NCBI GenBank assembly: GCA_035573715.1
Contig: DATLZZ010000006.1
Location: 1-49,762, forward strand
Source of the DNA: JACPRL01 sp035573715
GTDB taxonomy: Bacteria > Acidobacteriota > Terriglobia > Acidiferrales > 2-02-FULL-67-57
DNA length: 49,762 nucleotides
Direction of reading: 5' to 3'
The notes beneath the pieces were generated by a model. It made no database searches and was not told the origin of the DNA. It saw nothing but the letters and a program-made list of their open reading frames with translations. This document shows positions 42,141-49,762 of the stretch, one piece after another. Positions within the stretch are counted from its first letter, which is position 1, and each line of letters starts with the position of its first letter. The position numbers and the translations under genes are program-made.

Positions 42141-44761
42141 GCAAAGTGCGCGCTGGCGTCATTGCCCTTGCGCTAATCCTGGCTGCAGCAGCGGCGGCAG
42201 CGACAAATCCGGAGCTGGAGGCGCAACTGGCGCGGCTGCCGCGCCTCGGCACCATTGTGTACATCACCGCGCATCCCGACGATGAAAGCGGGCCGGTCAT
42301 TACCTATTACGCCCGCGGGCTGCATGCCCGCGTCGTCATTCTCTGCCTGACGCGCGGCGAAGGCGGCCAGAACCAGGCCGGACCGGAACTGGGGGAGGAA
42401 CTGGCCGAGGTGCGTATGCGCGAGCTGCGCGCCGCCGCCGCCGGCTACGGCGCCGAAGTGCGCTTCCTGGGGGCGCCGGACTTCGGCTACTCGAAGTCGC
42501 TGGAAGAATCGTTGCGGGTATGGGGCGAAGAGAAAGTGCTGGGCGAGCTGGTGCGGCAGATTCGCGAGCTGCGGCCGCTGGTGGTGATGTCGGCGTGGAC
42601 GGGAACCGAGCGTGACGGCGGCGGCTCGCACCATCGCGCCGCCGGCCTGCTGGCGCGCAAGGCGTTCGCCGCTGCCAGCGATCCCAAGGCTTTTCCCGAG
42701 CAGATTGCCCGCGGCTACCAGCCCTGGCAGCCGCGCTACTTCCTGACGCGCAACTGGACCGGCGAGGGCGAAGGCCCGAAAATTACCGTGCCAGTCGGCG
42801 AGATCGATCCCGCAACGGGAAAAACCTACGAAGAGCTCGGCTGGGAGGCGTTTCGCAACCACCAGAGCCAGGGGATGGGCACGATTACGCTCGGGCAGGT
42901 GACGCGCTTCCGCAGGTACTTCCTCTATCCCGAAGAAGTGAAACCCGACGGCGTAGCAAAGCCGAAAACGGCGGCGGAGCTGGCGCCGCCGTTAACCGAT
43001 TTGCCGGCGCTCTTTCCCGAGTTTGAGTTTCTGACCAAGTGGCGCGAGCGGCTGGCACAGGCAAGCGAGCTCGCTGAAAGCGCGCGAAAGCTGCTGAGTG
43101 AAGGCAAGACCAGCGACGCCGCGTTGTCACTGTTGCAGGGCGCGGCGTTGATTGCGGCGCTGCGGCGCGAAATTCCGGAAGACAACGAAAGCCAGGAGGC
43201 CAACTCGCTACGCACCTTGCTGGAGTCGGAGCAGAACCAGTTTCTCGAAGCCGCGGCGGCGCTGGCGGGGGTCGAGTTCACCGCCTACACCGACCGCGCC
43301 GCACTTACGCCGGGCGAGCAAGTCTGGGTTGGGCTCTCGGTGCGCGCCGGCCCGCTGGAAGTCTTCCGCGCTGCGGGCTTCGAGTTCGCGGGACTGCGCC
43401 TGGAGGCGCTACCGGGTTGGAGCATCGAGCCGTTGGCGGCGGAGACCACCCCGACCGAGCAGCGGACCGAATTCATGGTTGCCACGCCGGAGAAGTTCGA
43501 CCCATTGTCGGTACCGACGTCGCCGCTGCGCGGGCGCGCCACGCTGAAGACCGGTTCGCTGGAGCTGGTGTTGCGAACGACCGCGAAGGGCCTGGCGGCG
43601 GCGCCCATCGAGCCGCGCGGGCTGGCCGAGAAGCTCGACATCCGGCGGCTGTTCGGCCGCCACCAAATGGGCCGCGAACACGTCCACGCGGAGTTCAAGC
43701 CGGTTTATCTTTCACCGCCATTGACGCTGGAAATGGAGACGCCGCTGCGCCTACTGGCGCCCGCGCCAGCCGAGAGCCTTCAGGAGTGGTGCGTGAAACT
43801 GGAAGCCCACCGGCCGGGCTTCAGCAAGGTGAATGTGTGGCTCGACGTCCCCAACGGTTGGTACACGCCGCTGCCGCAGGAGGTTGACCTGAGCCTCACG
43901 AACAGTGCGCGCTCGTGCTTTGCGGTTATCGTGCCGGCCAATCTCGAGCCGGACACGTACGTGCTCGCGCCGGGCGCCGCGGCCGGCGAGCAAACCTATC
44001 GGTTCGCGCGGCGAGTGGAGAACGCCGGCACGACGATCGAGCGCGTAGTGTACGAACCGGCGCGCGCTGAGCTGGAAGTGCTGGATGTGAAAGTGCCCGC
44101 GGGGTTGCGCGTGGCGTACATCGGATTTCCCAACGACCCGGTGCCGCGGGAGTTGGCCCCCCTCGGCATCCTGATGGAGACCATGGACGAAGCGAAGCTG
44201 GCGGCGGCGACGCTGGCCGACTACGACGCCATCGTCATTTCCAACCGCGCCTACGACTACCGTCCCGACCTGACGGCACAGGCAGAGCGGTTGCTGGAGT
44301 ACGTGAAGGGCGGTGGAGTGTTAATTGTCGAGCACCAGGGGCGGGGCTGGGAGCCGGCGAAGTTCGCTCCGTTCCCGGGGGTGAAGTCGGGCAACAGCCC
44401 ACGCGTGACGGATGAGACGGCGCCGGTGCGGGTGCTGGCACCGCAGAATCCGGTGTTAAGCTTTCCCAACCAAATCGGTGAAGACGATTGGAGTGGCTGG
44501 GTGCAGGAGCGCGGGCTCTATTTCTGGGAAAGCTGGTCGGAGAACTACACGCCGCTCGTGGAGATGGCCGACCCGGGCGAGCCGCCGCAGCGCGGGGCGT
44601 TGCTCTACGCCCGCTACGGCGACGGGGTTTACATCTATTGCGGGCTGGCGCTCTTCCGCCAGGTGCGCGCCGGCATCCCCGGCGGCATCCGCCTCTATGT
44701 AAACCTGCTCAGCCAGCGTCGCGCAATGCAGCAAACGGCAGTGCCTAACAACAAGGACTAA
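42137..44761 (+). CDS. Secreted PIG-L/LmbE-type deacetylase fused to a C-terminal glutamine-amidotransferase-like domain
   Basis: This 874-aa protein has a signal peptide (residues 1-23) followed by a PIG-L domain to about residue 230. Its zinc motif is AHPDDE (46-51 region), and SHHRAAG near 162 supplies a further ligand. The central part looks like beta-sandwich repeats. The final ~180 residues (YDAIVISNRAYDY, LLEYVKGGGVLIVEHQG) resemble a ThuA/GATase-like domain without a clear catalytic Cys. Likely substrates are N-acetylated sugars; this is unproven. It is coupled to the permease. A frame-overlapping long extension upstream is antisense noise. Confidence 0.88.
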   Translation: MSKVRAGVIALALILAAAAAAATNPELEAQLARLPRLGTIVYITAHPDDESGPVITYYARGLHARVVILCLTRGEGGQNQAGPELGEELAEVRMRELRAAAAGYGAEVRFLGAPDFGYSKSLEESLRVWGEEKVLGELVRQIRELRPLVVMSAWTGTERDGGGSHHRAAGLLARKAFAAASDPKAFPEQIARGYQPWQPRYFLTRNWTGEGEGPKITVPVGEIDPATGKTYEELGWEAFRNHQSQGMGTITLGQVTRFRRYFLYPEEVKPDGVAKPKTAAELAPPLTDLPALFPEFEFLTKWRERLAQASELAESARKLLSEGKTSDAALSLLQGAALIAALRREIPEDNESQEANSLRTLLESEQNQFLEAAAALAGVEFTAYTDRAALTPGEQVWVGLSVRAGPLEVFRAAGFEFAGLRLEALPGWSIEPLAAETTPTEQRTEFMVATPEKFDPLSVPTSPLRGRATLKTGSLELVLRTTAKGLAAAPIEPRGLAEKLDIRRLFGRHQMGREHVHAEFKPVYLSPPLTLEMETPLRLLAPAPAESLQEWCVKLEAHRPGFSKVNVWLDVPNGWYTPLPQEVDLSLTNSARSCFAVIVPANLEPDTYVLAPGAAAGEQTYRFARRVENAGTTIERVVYEPARAELEVLDVKVPAGLRVAYIGFPNDPVPRELAPLGILMETMDEAKLAAATLADYDAIVISNRAYDYRPDLTAQAERLLEYVKGGGVLIVEHQGRGWEPAKFAPFPGVKSGNSPRVTDETAPVRVLAPQNPVLSFPNQIGEDDWSGWVQERGLYFWESWSENYTPLVEMADPGEPPQRGALLYARYGDGVYIYCGLALFRQVRAGIPGGIRLYVNLLSQRRAMQQTAVPNNKD

Positions 44762-44770
44762 CTGCGTTCA

Positions 44771-44817
44771 GCCCAGCGGCGTCTGCCGCTGGGCACCCAC
44801 GGGCGGACGCCCGTGGG
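44771..44817. terminator. Two tandem perfect hairpins between convergent genes
   Basis: GCCCAGCGGC/GCCGCTGGGC (44771-44794) and CCCACGGGCG/CGCCCGTGGG (44796-44817) sit between the PIG-L stop and the membrane-protein stop. They could act as bidirectional terminators or as REP-like repeats. No T-run is seen. Confidence 0.6.
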
Positions 44818-44833
44818 TTGATTTCTTACGGGG

Positions 44834-45367
44834 TTACTGCCTGAAAGACGCTACGTAGCCCTCCCATGCCCCTTTGAGCGTCTTCCATCTAAACGAGTTC
44901 CACCAAAGTGGAAGGTATTCAATTGCGCTAAAGCCAACCAGAACCCAAAAACAAAGACGCGACAAGCTTTCCCCGACTATCCCAGCCGTGAGTTGACCTT
45001 GGGCTCGTTGTTCCCAGAATAGGTACGCCAAGGCGTAGAAAACTAGAACGGCGTTGGTGGCATTCAACCACAGCACAAGTCCAGCTGCTACGGGCACGGA
45101 TGACCCTGACGCGGCTTCTCCCGAGCCGAGCATTTTCCACGAAACCCACTGCTTCGTTGACCGAACCTCCATGACCCAAGCTACGGCGGTCACAACCAAT
45201 CCGCCAAGCGCGATTTGTTGACTGCTGATGCCAGACGAATCAGTGGCTCGCATGGCATTAACTAGCAAGCCTGCAAGCACGCCGTAGAAAGCCAACTGCT
45301 TGAAACGCATGTCGCCATAGAATCGCATGAATTCGTGTGCAGCCTTGACTCTCGACTCTGCATTCAT
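44834..45367 (-). CDS. Hypothetical multi-pass membrane protein
   Basis: This 177-aa protein has about four hydrophobic stretches (KQLAFYGVLAGLLVNAM, IALGGLVVTAVAWVM, LVLWLNATNAVLVFYAL, CFWVLVGFSAIEYLPLW). I do not recognise it. The ATG at 45367 is preferred over 45388 because it follows GGAGG. Codon and base use are more A/T-rich than ackA and the PIG-L gene, suggesting transfer. It faces the PIG-L gene across the hairpin pair. Confidence 0.72.
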   Translation of the reverse strand: MNAESRVKAAHEFMRFYGDMRFKQLAFYGVLAGLLVNAMRATDSSGISSQQIALGGLVVTAVAWVMEVRSTKQWVSWKMLGSGEAASGSSVPVAAGLVLWLNATNAVLVFYALAYLFWEQRAQGQLTAGIVGESLSRLCFWVLVGFSAIEYLPLWWNSFRWKTLKGAWEGYVASFRQ

Positions 45368-45403
45368 ACACACCTCCGAAATCTTCACGGAACCACGAGA
45401 GAG

Positions 45404-46627
45404 CTAGGGGTTTTCTATGCCTTCGATGGTGCGGTAAGTGTCGCGGGCGATGAGCAACTCTTCGTTGGTGGGAATGACGAAAACCTTGACGCGACTCTTG
45501 GCGGCGGAAACGTCGGCCTCGACGCCCATGACCTTGCTGTTCTTCTCGGCGTCGAGTTTGTAGCCCAGCCCTTCCAGATTCTCCAAACTCATCTCGCGGA
45601 TGCGCGGCGCGTTCTCGCCGATGCCGCCGGTGAAAACCAGGCCGTGCACTTCGCCCAGCACGGCGGTGTAGGCGCCGATGTACTTGCGGATGCGGTAGCA
45701 GAAAACTTCAATGGCGGTGCGGGCGCGCTCGTGGCCTTTGCGGGCGCTCTCCAGCAGGGCGCGCATGTCGTTGGTCTCGCCGGAAATCCCGTAGAGCCCG
45801 CTCTGCCGGTTGAGAATCGTCGAGACTTCCTGATGGGTCATCTCCTGCTTGGCCATGAGATGAAGCACGATAGCGGGGTCGAAGTCGCCGGGGCGCGTGC
45901 CCATCACCAGGCCTTCGAGCGGTGTAAAGCCCATCGAGGTATCCACCGAGCGGCCGTGCTGGATGGCGGCCATCGAGCAGCCGTTGCCGAGGTGGCAGGT
46001 GATGAGGTTGGTCTCTTCCTTGGTGGTCTCAGTCAACTGGCGGAAGCGATAGGCCACGTAGCGGTGCGAGGTGCCGTGGAAGCCGTAGCGGCGGATGCGG
46101 TGCCGGCGAAAGTAATCAAACGGCAGCGCGTAGAGAAACGCGCGCGCCGGCATGGTCTGATGGAACGCGGTGTCAAACACCGCCACATGAGGCTTGTCGG
46201 GGAACATCTCGCGGCAGACGTAATAGCCCTTGAGGTTGTGCGGGTTGTGGAGCGGGGCCAGCTCGACGGTCTCTTCGATCCTCTTCAGCACCTCGGGCGT
46301 AAAGAGCTGGGAGTCGCGGAAGTCGCCGCCGTGGACGACGCGGTGGCCGACGGCGTCAATCTGGCTCGCGTCTTTGAGGGCGCCGGTGTGCTGCAGCAGC
46401 GAGATGACTTTGGCGATGGCGGCGTGGTGGTCGGCCAGCTCCAGCCCGACGTCTTTGGTGGTGCGCTCGCCCGCTTCGCAGAAGACCACCGCCTCCGACG
46501 TGCCGATGCGCTCCACCAGGCCGCGCGCGATCAGCCGGTCCTGGTTGCGGTCGATGCGCTCCAAGTCGGTTTCGATCAGTTGAAACTTGATCGACGAGCT
46601 GCCGCAGTTGAGGACGAGGATTCGCAT
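45404..46627 (-). CDS. ackA: Acetate kinase
   Basis: This 407-aa enzyme interconverts acetate plus ATP and acetyl phosphate plus ADP. VLNCGSSSIKFQL at the start is the ASKHA signature, HRVVHGG carries the catalytic His region, and DTAFHQTMP and FTGGIGENAPRIRE are present. The normal length is 395-405 aa. It is not next to pta. It diverges from the SnoaL-like gene, with a possible shared regulatory region of 85 nt. Acylphosphatase at 11170 acts on the same product. Confidence 0.95.
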   Translation of the reverse strand: MRILVLNCGSSSIKFQLIETDLERIDRNQDRLIARGLVERIGTSEAVVFCEAGERTTKDVGLELADHHAAIAKVISLLQHTGALKDASQIDAVGHRVVHGGDFRDSQLFTPEVLKRIEETVELAPLHNPHNLKGYYVCREMFPDKPHVAVFDTAFHQTMPARAFLYALPFDYFRRHRIRRYGFHGTSHRYVAYRFRQLTETTKEETNLITCHLGNGCSMAAIQHGRSVDTSMGFTPLEGLVMGTRPGDFDPAIVLHLMAKQEMTHQEVSTILNRQSGLYGISGETNDMRALLESARKGHERARTAIEVFCYRIRKYIGAYTAVLGEVHGLVFTGGIGENAPRIREMSLENLEGLGYKLDAEKNSKVMGVEADVSAAKSRVKVFVIPTNEELLIARDTYRTIEGIENP

Positions 46628-46712
46628 GGGGTATTCGCTCGGCCGGGTTGCGCCGGGGCCAAGCGGCGGCTATTGTAGTGCTGGGCTGAGGAAAAAGATA
46701 GGAGGTGCGCCG

Positions 46713-47198
46713 GTGGGACGACTCGTGGTGGTGGGATTGCTGCTGGCGGTGGCGATTGCGCTGCAAGCCGGACCGACCGAGGAGCAAAGGATTGAGGAGA
46801 CCATCGACGCCGTCGTCAAAGCCTACAGCAGCGGCGACTACGACACGATGGGACAGTATTACGCGCCGGACGTCACTGTGGTGCCGGGCGATTACGGCCC
46901 GACGCTGAGCGGCTGGACCAACGTCATGCCGCGCTACCGTCAGGCTCACCTCGCCTACGGCCACATCGAAATGGCGCGAGAGAACACCAGGATTACGCGG
47001 CGGGGCAACATCGCCTGGGCCAGCTATCAGTGGCAACTGGCAGGGCTGCGCGGCAAGGAGCTACTGGAGGTGCAGGGCCAGACGACGTTGATTCTGGAGA
47101 AGCGCAAGGGGCGCTGGCTCATCGTGCACAACCACACGTCGCTGGTGCCGGCGCCGCCGCCGCCACCCAAGCCGGCGGCTAGCCAGCCCCAGCCGTGA
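46713..47198 (+). CDS. Secreted SnoaL-like/DUF4440-type protein
   Basis: This is a 161-aa protein. The signal peptide (GRLVVVGLLLAVAIALQA) is followed by an alpha+beta cone fold. It has the EEQRIEETIDAVVKAYSSGDYDTMGQYYAPD pattern and a C-terminal TLILEKRKGRWLIVHNHTS strand typical of NTF2-like proteins. The last part is Pro-rich. GTG at 46713 is chosen after GGAGG (46701-46705 area). A TTGCGC-17-TATTGT promoter-like pair lies at 46648-46676. No substrate can be assigned. Confidence 0.8.
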   Translation: MGRLVVVGLLLAVAIALQAGPTEEQRIEETIDAVVKAYSSGDYDTMGQYYAPDVTVVPGDYGPTLSGWTNVMPRYRQAHLAYGHIEMARENTRITRRGNIAWASYQWQLAGLRGKELLEVQGQTTLILEKRKGRWLIVHNHTSLVPAPPPPPKPAASQPQP

Positions 47199-47200
47199 GC

Positions 47201-47482
47201 TCAGCCGGTGGTCAACTGCTGGTAGACCCAGAGCCCGAAGGTGGCCACGCCGAAAGCAACCGAGAGCCCGAAAGTAATCCAGAAAAGCTTGCTGAGTTTC
47301 TCCACCTGCGCGGCGACGCGGGCCTGCTCCTGCAATTTGTCTTCTTCGCCGGCGTCAATGTAGAGAGTCTCCTCCTCCCGCAGGCTGACAATGCCGCGGT
47401 AGGCAAAGACCGCGATGCACACGGCGGTGATGGTCAGCCAGACAATCAGCATCCCCAGGATGAGTGAAATGCTCAGCAGCAT
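47201..47482 (-). CDS. Two-helix membrane protein with a charged loop
   Basis: This is a 93-aa protein. A hydrophobic N-terminal segment (LLSISLILGMLIVWLTITAV) is followed by an acidic segment EEETLYIDAGEEDKLQEQARVAAQVEKLSKLF, probably helical, and a second membrane helix at the end. The ATG 47482 follows GGAGG at 7-nt spacing. No family was recognised. It converges with the SnoaL-like gene by 2 nt between stops. A role in the envelope is only inferred. Confidence 0.68.
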   Translation of the reverse strand: MLLSISLILGMLIVWLTITAVCIAVFAYRGIVSLREEETLYIDAGEEDKLQEQARVAAQVEKLSKLFWITFGLSVAFGVATFGLWVYQQLTTG

Positions 47483-47579
47483 GTGTCGGCCTCCGCAGCT
47501 TGGGGTGCTGCCCTTATACGACGCCGCGACTGTCGGCGTCAACCGAAACCGCACGCCCGCGGCGCGACCATCGGCGGGG

Positions 47580-47608
47580 TAGTCAATACGTGCGGACTGT
47601 GGTATAAA
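47580..47608 (+). promoter_or_regulatory. Candidate promoter of the desaturase gene
   Basis: TAGTCA (47580-47585), a 17-nt spacer and TATAAA (47603-47608) form a plausible sigma70 promoter. Transcription would start near 47615, which makes the frame's ATG at 47611 unlikely as the translation start. Confidence 0.45.
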
Positions 47609-47715
47609 CGATGGTTGACGCCGTTGAGTTGAGCCCTCAGGGCCGCGAAAAAGCGTGGTGCGGCTTTCCTGATTTCAGCCCCGAGGCGTTGAGAGAGAGG
47701 CTGCCAGCCGCACCG

Positions 47716-48600
47716 ATGAGCCAACCTTTAAGCGCGCTTCCCGACGTTGCCTTCGTTCCCGACCGTGACCAGTTTGATCCCACGCGCGTAGCGTATCTGA
47801 TTGGTCTTCACGTCGCCACGGTGGCCGTGTTCTGGCACACAACCTGGGCGGCGCTGGGGCTGTGCTTGCTGCTGCACGCAGTGATCGGCGGGATGGGGAT
47901 GTGCGTCGGCTTCCACCGGTTGCTGACGCATCGCTCCTTCAAGTGCCCGCGCTGGCTGGAGTACACGCTGGCGCTGCTGGGCACGCTCTGCCTGCAAGGC
48001 GGGCCCATCGAATGGGTGGCGCAGCACCGCCAGCACCACCAGCACGCCGACGAACCCGGCGACCCGCACAGCGCCCGGCAAGGTTTCTGGTGGAGCCACA
48101 TGCTGTGGATTCTCTGGGCGCCGCCCGAGGCCACGAGGCGCGCCGTCGCGCAGCGCTACGCACCCGATCTGCTGCGCGTTCCTTTCTACGTCTTTCTCGA
48201 GCGGACGCACTTCTGGCTTTCCGTGCTGCTGGGAATCGGGCTTTACCTGCTGGGCGGCTGGCCGTTCGTGGTGTGGGGGCTGTTCGTGCGCCTCGTGATT
48301 ACGTACCACTGCACCTGGCTGGTCAATTCGGCCAGTCACACCTTCGGCTATCGCAACTTTGCCGTGGACGATCTGTCCACGAATTGCTGGTGGGTGGCGC
48401 TGTTGAGCTATGGCGAAGGCTGGCACAACAATCATCACGCCTTTCCGACCTCGTCGCGGCACGGGTTGCGGCCGTGGGAGGTCGATTTCTCCTACGCTTT
48501 CATCCGCTCGCTGCAGTTGGTGGGGCTGGCCTGGGACTTGCGCCGGCCGCCGATCGACAAGCTGCGCTTCAAAGCTCGGCACCCGTCCGCCGTGGCCTGA
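47716..48600 (+). CDS. Acyl-CoA/fatty acid desaturase (delta-9 type)
   Basis: This 294-aa integral membrane enzyme should place a cis double bond in an acyl chain using a diiron centre. Three histidine boxes are visible: HRLLTHRSF (near 67), QHRQHHQHAD (near 104) and GWHNNHHAF (near 235). About four hydrophobic helices surround them. The ATG at 47716 is favoured since the predicted promoter start lies after 47611. If 47611 were used the protein would have 35 extra residues. There is no adjacent ferredoxin gene. It could alter membrane fluidity. Confidence 0.9.
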   Translation: MSQPLSALPDVAFVPDRDQFDPTRVAYLIGLHVATVAVFWHTTWAALGLCLLLHAVIGGMGMCVGFHRLLTHRSFKCPRWLEYTLALLGTLCLQGGPIEWVAQHRQHHQHADEPGDPHSARQGFWWSHMLWILWAPPEATRRAVAQRYAPDLLRVPFYVFLERTHFWLSVLLGIGLYLLGGWPFVVWGLFVRLVITYHCTWLVNSASHTFGYRNFAVDDLSTNCWWVALLSYGEGWHNNHHAFPTSSRHGLRPWEVDFSYAFIRSLQLVGLAWDLRRPPIDKLRFKARHPSAVA

Positions 48601-48608
48601 CGAAACGC

Positions 48609-48637
48609 CTGACTCGTCCTCCGAATGTTGGTATGAT
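48609..48637 (+). promoter_or_regulatory. Promoter of the 142-aa gene
   Basis: CTGACT (48609-48614), a 17-nt spacer and TATGAT (48632-48637) fit sigma70. The leader to the ATG is about 27 nt with a GGAGG ribosome site. Confidence 0.5.
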
Positions 48638-48671
48638 TGGCGTCGCGCTTTCTTAAGCTCGGAGGTAACAC

Positions 48672-49100
48672 ATGGCTACTCCCGGTGGCGCCGGAACTCG
48701 CGCGGTCAAGGTGGTCGCCGCCGCCTTGGACGGCGAGCGTATTCGCGGCTTTGTGTTCGACTTCTCGCCGCTCAAAGAACGCTTCCGTATTTTTCCTTCC
48801 GAGCGTGCGCATGCCCCGGAAGCACGCGAAGTGGACATGCGCAAGCTCAAGGCGCTCTTCTTCATCAAGGAGTTCACCCAGCCCGGCGCCGAGAAAGTCA
48901 ACCCCAACGAGTTTGTGGGCACGCCGCACGGGCGCAAGATCCAGGTGACCTTCTCCGACGGCGAAGTGCTGATGGGGAGCACCGAGGGCTACGCGCCCAA
49001 CCGGCTGGGCTTCTTTCTTTTTCCCGCCAACCAGAACAGCAACATCCTGCGCGTGTTCGTCATCAACACCAACGTCAAAGAGGTGAAGTGGGTTCAGTAG
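48672..49100 (+). CDS. PilZ-like small regulatory-type protein
   Basis: This 142-aa soluble protein starts at ATG 48672 behind GGAGG. It has a beta-strand-rich core (KVVAAALDGERIRGFVFDFSP, then KIQVTFSDGEVLMGSTEGYAP and RVFVINTNVKEVKWVQ). It resembles a protein often found in Acidobacteria that may be PilZ-related. I recall the resemblance but cannot test it. No classical RxxxR c-di-GMP motif is seen. It ends just before tRNA-Leu on the opposite strand. Confidence 0.7.
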   Translation: MATPGGAGTRAVKVVAAALDGERIRGFVFDFSPLKERFRIFPSERAHAPEAREVDMRKLKALFFIKEFTQPGAEKVNPNEFVGTPHGRKIQVTFSDGEVLMGSTEGYAPNRLGFFLFPANQNSNILRVFVINTNVKEVKWVQ

Positions 49101-49105
49101 GTGGG

Positions 49106-49193
49106 TGGTGCCGAAGGTGGGATTCGAACCCACACGAGCTTGCGCCCACTGCGCCCTGAACGCAGCGCGTCTGCCAGGTTCCGCCACTTCGGC
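49106..49193 (-). tRNA. tRNA-Leu(CAG)
   Basis: This is a class II tRNA of 88 nt on the minus strand with a long variable arm (GGGCGCAAGCTC region). The acceptor GCCGAAG pairs with CTTCGGC, the anticodon arm CTGCG-TTCAGGG-CGCAG gives CAG, the discriminator is A and CCA is encoded. It is 4 nt downstream of tRNA-Ala, probably in one transcript. Confidence 0.97.
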
Positions 49194-49197
49194 CCGG

Positions 49198-49270
49198 TGG
49201 AGATAGGGGGACTCGAACCCCCGACCTCGGCGATGCGAGCGCCGCGCTCTCCCAGCTGAGCTATATCCCC
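49198..49270 (-). tRNA. tRNA-Ala(CGC)
   Basis: This is a 73-nt cloverleaf on the minus strand. The acceptor GGGGATA/TATCTCC includes a G3:U70 pair, the alanine identity element. The anticodon arm CGGCG-CTCGCAT-CGCCG gives CGC, and the T-arm is GGGGG-TTCGAGT-CCCCC. The following bases are ACCG, so CCA is not fully encoded. Confidence 0.96.
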
Positions 49271-49289
49271 TTGATGCCGTCCATTTCGG

Positions 49290-49318
49290 ATTATAGGAGC
49301 CCGGCCCGGCCGTGTCAA
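49290..49318 (-). promoter_or_regulatory. Perfect consensus promoter for tRNA-Ala/tRNA-Leu
   Basis: On the minus strand TTGACA (49313-49318), a 17-nt spacer and TATAAT (49290-49295) match the sigma70 consensus exactly. The -10 box ends about 19 nt before the tRNA-Ala 5' end, the usual layout for strong stable-RNA promoters. Confidence 0.9.
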
Positions 49319-49320
49319 GC

Positions 49321-49762
49321 TGGTGTGGGCTTGTCCCATAAAGGGGTGAGGGGTTAAGGTTATGGCGAGATGAAGCGGCCGGCGGTTTTTGAGCTTGCGC
49401 CCAAGCTTAGCCGGGCCCGGTTTGCCGGGCTGGATAACGCCCCGCCCAGGCAGGGCCACCCCTGGGTCTATCCCCACTCCCTTTATGCGGCTGGCCTACT
49501 TTGGGCTTACCTACCGGCATACAGTAGCCCTGTTCAAGGACCTTTACCCGGAAAGCCCGTGTCCCTCGTTTCAGTCGCTGCAGCGTTACCTGAGCCGCAA
49601 CTTAAAACCCGAAGACCTCGAAGGGCTCCTGGCAGAGCTTAAAAATCAGCTTGAGCGGCTGCTTCCGGGTGATGCCATCCCTTTAGTGATTCTGGACACG
49701 ACGGGAATAGCCCACCGGGGCCTGACAGCGTGGGGCTGAGGTCCGGCGGGTTCGGGGTCACA
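49321..49762 (+). mobile_element. Insertion-sequence remnant at the right window edge
   Basis: It begins just beyond the tRNA promoter and contains a frame-broken transposase. The right end lies outside the window. A possible left terminal sequence (TTGTCCCATAAAGGGGTGAG) at 49332-49351 cannot be confirmed as an inverted repeat without the other end. Confidence 0.5.
49370..49762 (+). pseudogene. Frameshifted DDE-type transposase fragment
   Basis: Three pieces in three frames read like one transposase. The first starts at ATG 49370 (KRPAVFELAPKLSRARFAG). The second starts at about 49485 (MRLAYFGLTYRHTVALFKD) and includes LVILDTTGIAHRG, the likely first catalytic Asp region, before a TGA at 49737. 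The third runs from about 49726 (QRGAEVRRVRGH). A +1/-1 change is needed at each join, so it is inactive unless the assembly is wrong here. The IS4/IS5-like superfamily is a guess. Confidence 0.55.

Noticed and set aside
45335..46678. 447-aa plus frame opposite ackA
   Set aside because: Antisense shadow of ackA.
1..49762. CRISPR array or prophage
   Set aside because: No regularly spaced repeats, cas genes, integrase or phage structural genes are seen.

Overview
This is a GC-rich chromosomal contig. The best guess is a member of the Acidobacteriota. The main clues are a secreted protein with the Solibacter-type C-terminal domain (TIGR03437 family) at 20496-22283, tandem secreted proteins combining a carboxypeptidase-regulatory-like domain with TPRs (2386-4566), and a PilZ-like small protein common in that phylum (48672-49100). 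The phylum is inferred from family content, not from a search. Most genes are housekeeping and tightly packed, with many ATGA or TTGA start/stop overlaps and frequent GTG or TTG starts. No CRISPR array, rRNA or prophage is visible.

Layout. (1) 160-4566, minus: two paralogous carboxypeptidase-regulatory/TPR secreted proteins, a membrane-anchored TPR protein, a YHS-type metal-binding protein and glutamate dehydrogenase. (2) 4733-7046, minus: queD and the DinG-type Fe-S helicase. (3) 7110-8725, plus: a compact, more A/T-rich type II restriction-modification pair inserted before der. (4) 8763-12475, plus: der, tRNA-Pro(GGG), surE, tRNA-Pro(CGG), acylphosphatase, apt and an unknown gene. (5) 12485-20111, minus: an SRPBCC protein, NDH-2, rlmB, a catalytically gutted GltX-like protein, a 55-aa basic protein, ispF, ispD, a YacL-type PIN/TRAM protein with no ordinary start codon, and alr. 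(6) 20112-22283: a hairpin-rich spacer, then a secreted HEXXH/TIGR03437 protein with its own promoter. (7) 22288-29003, minus: ispE, tRNA-Gln, prs, rplY, pth, rpsF, rpsR, rplI, a 700-nt structured spacer and dnaB. (8) 29020-32375, minus: a large TPR protein and two thioredoxin-fold proteins. (9) 32541-34510: a second, A/T-richer restriction-modification island with a Dam-type (D12) adenine methylase, a convergently overlapping NotI-family nuclease and an unlisted 55-aa CxxC protein directly upstream of the nuclease. (10) 34561-44761: prolyl oligopeptidase, acs, hsp20, lipA, an APC permease and a PIG-L deacetylase fusion. (11) 44834-49270: a lone A/T-rich membrane protein, ackA, small proteins, a fatty acid desaturase, and tRNA-Leu/tRNA-Ala behind a perfect consensus promoter. 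(12) 49320-49762: a frame-broken transposase running off the window.

How the genes work together. ispD, ispF and ispE belong to the MEP isoprenoid pathway. The prs-rplY-pth-rpsF-rpsR-rplI-dnaB block is a translation/replication operon. acs and ackA link acetate and acetyl-CoA. alr supplies D-alanine for the cell wall. The two restriction-modification islands and the lone membrane gene are the accessory part. The parts least explained by known families are the GltX remnant, the small ORFs, the structured spacers and the NotI-type nuclease paired with an adenine methylase.
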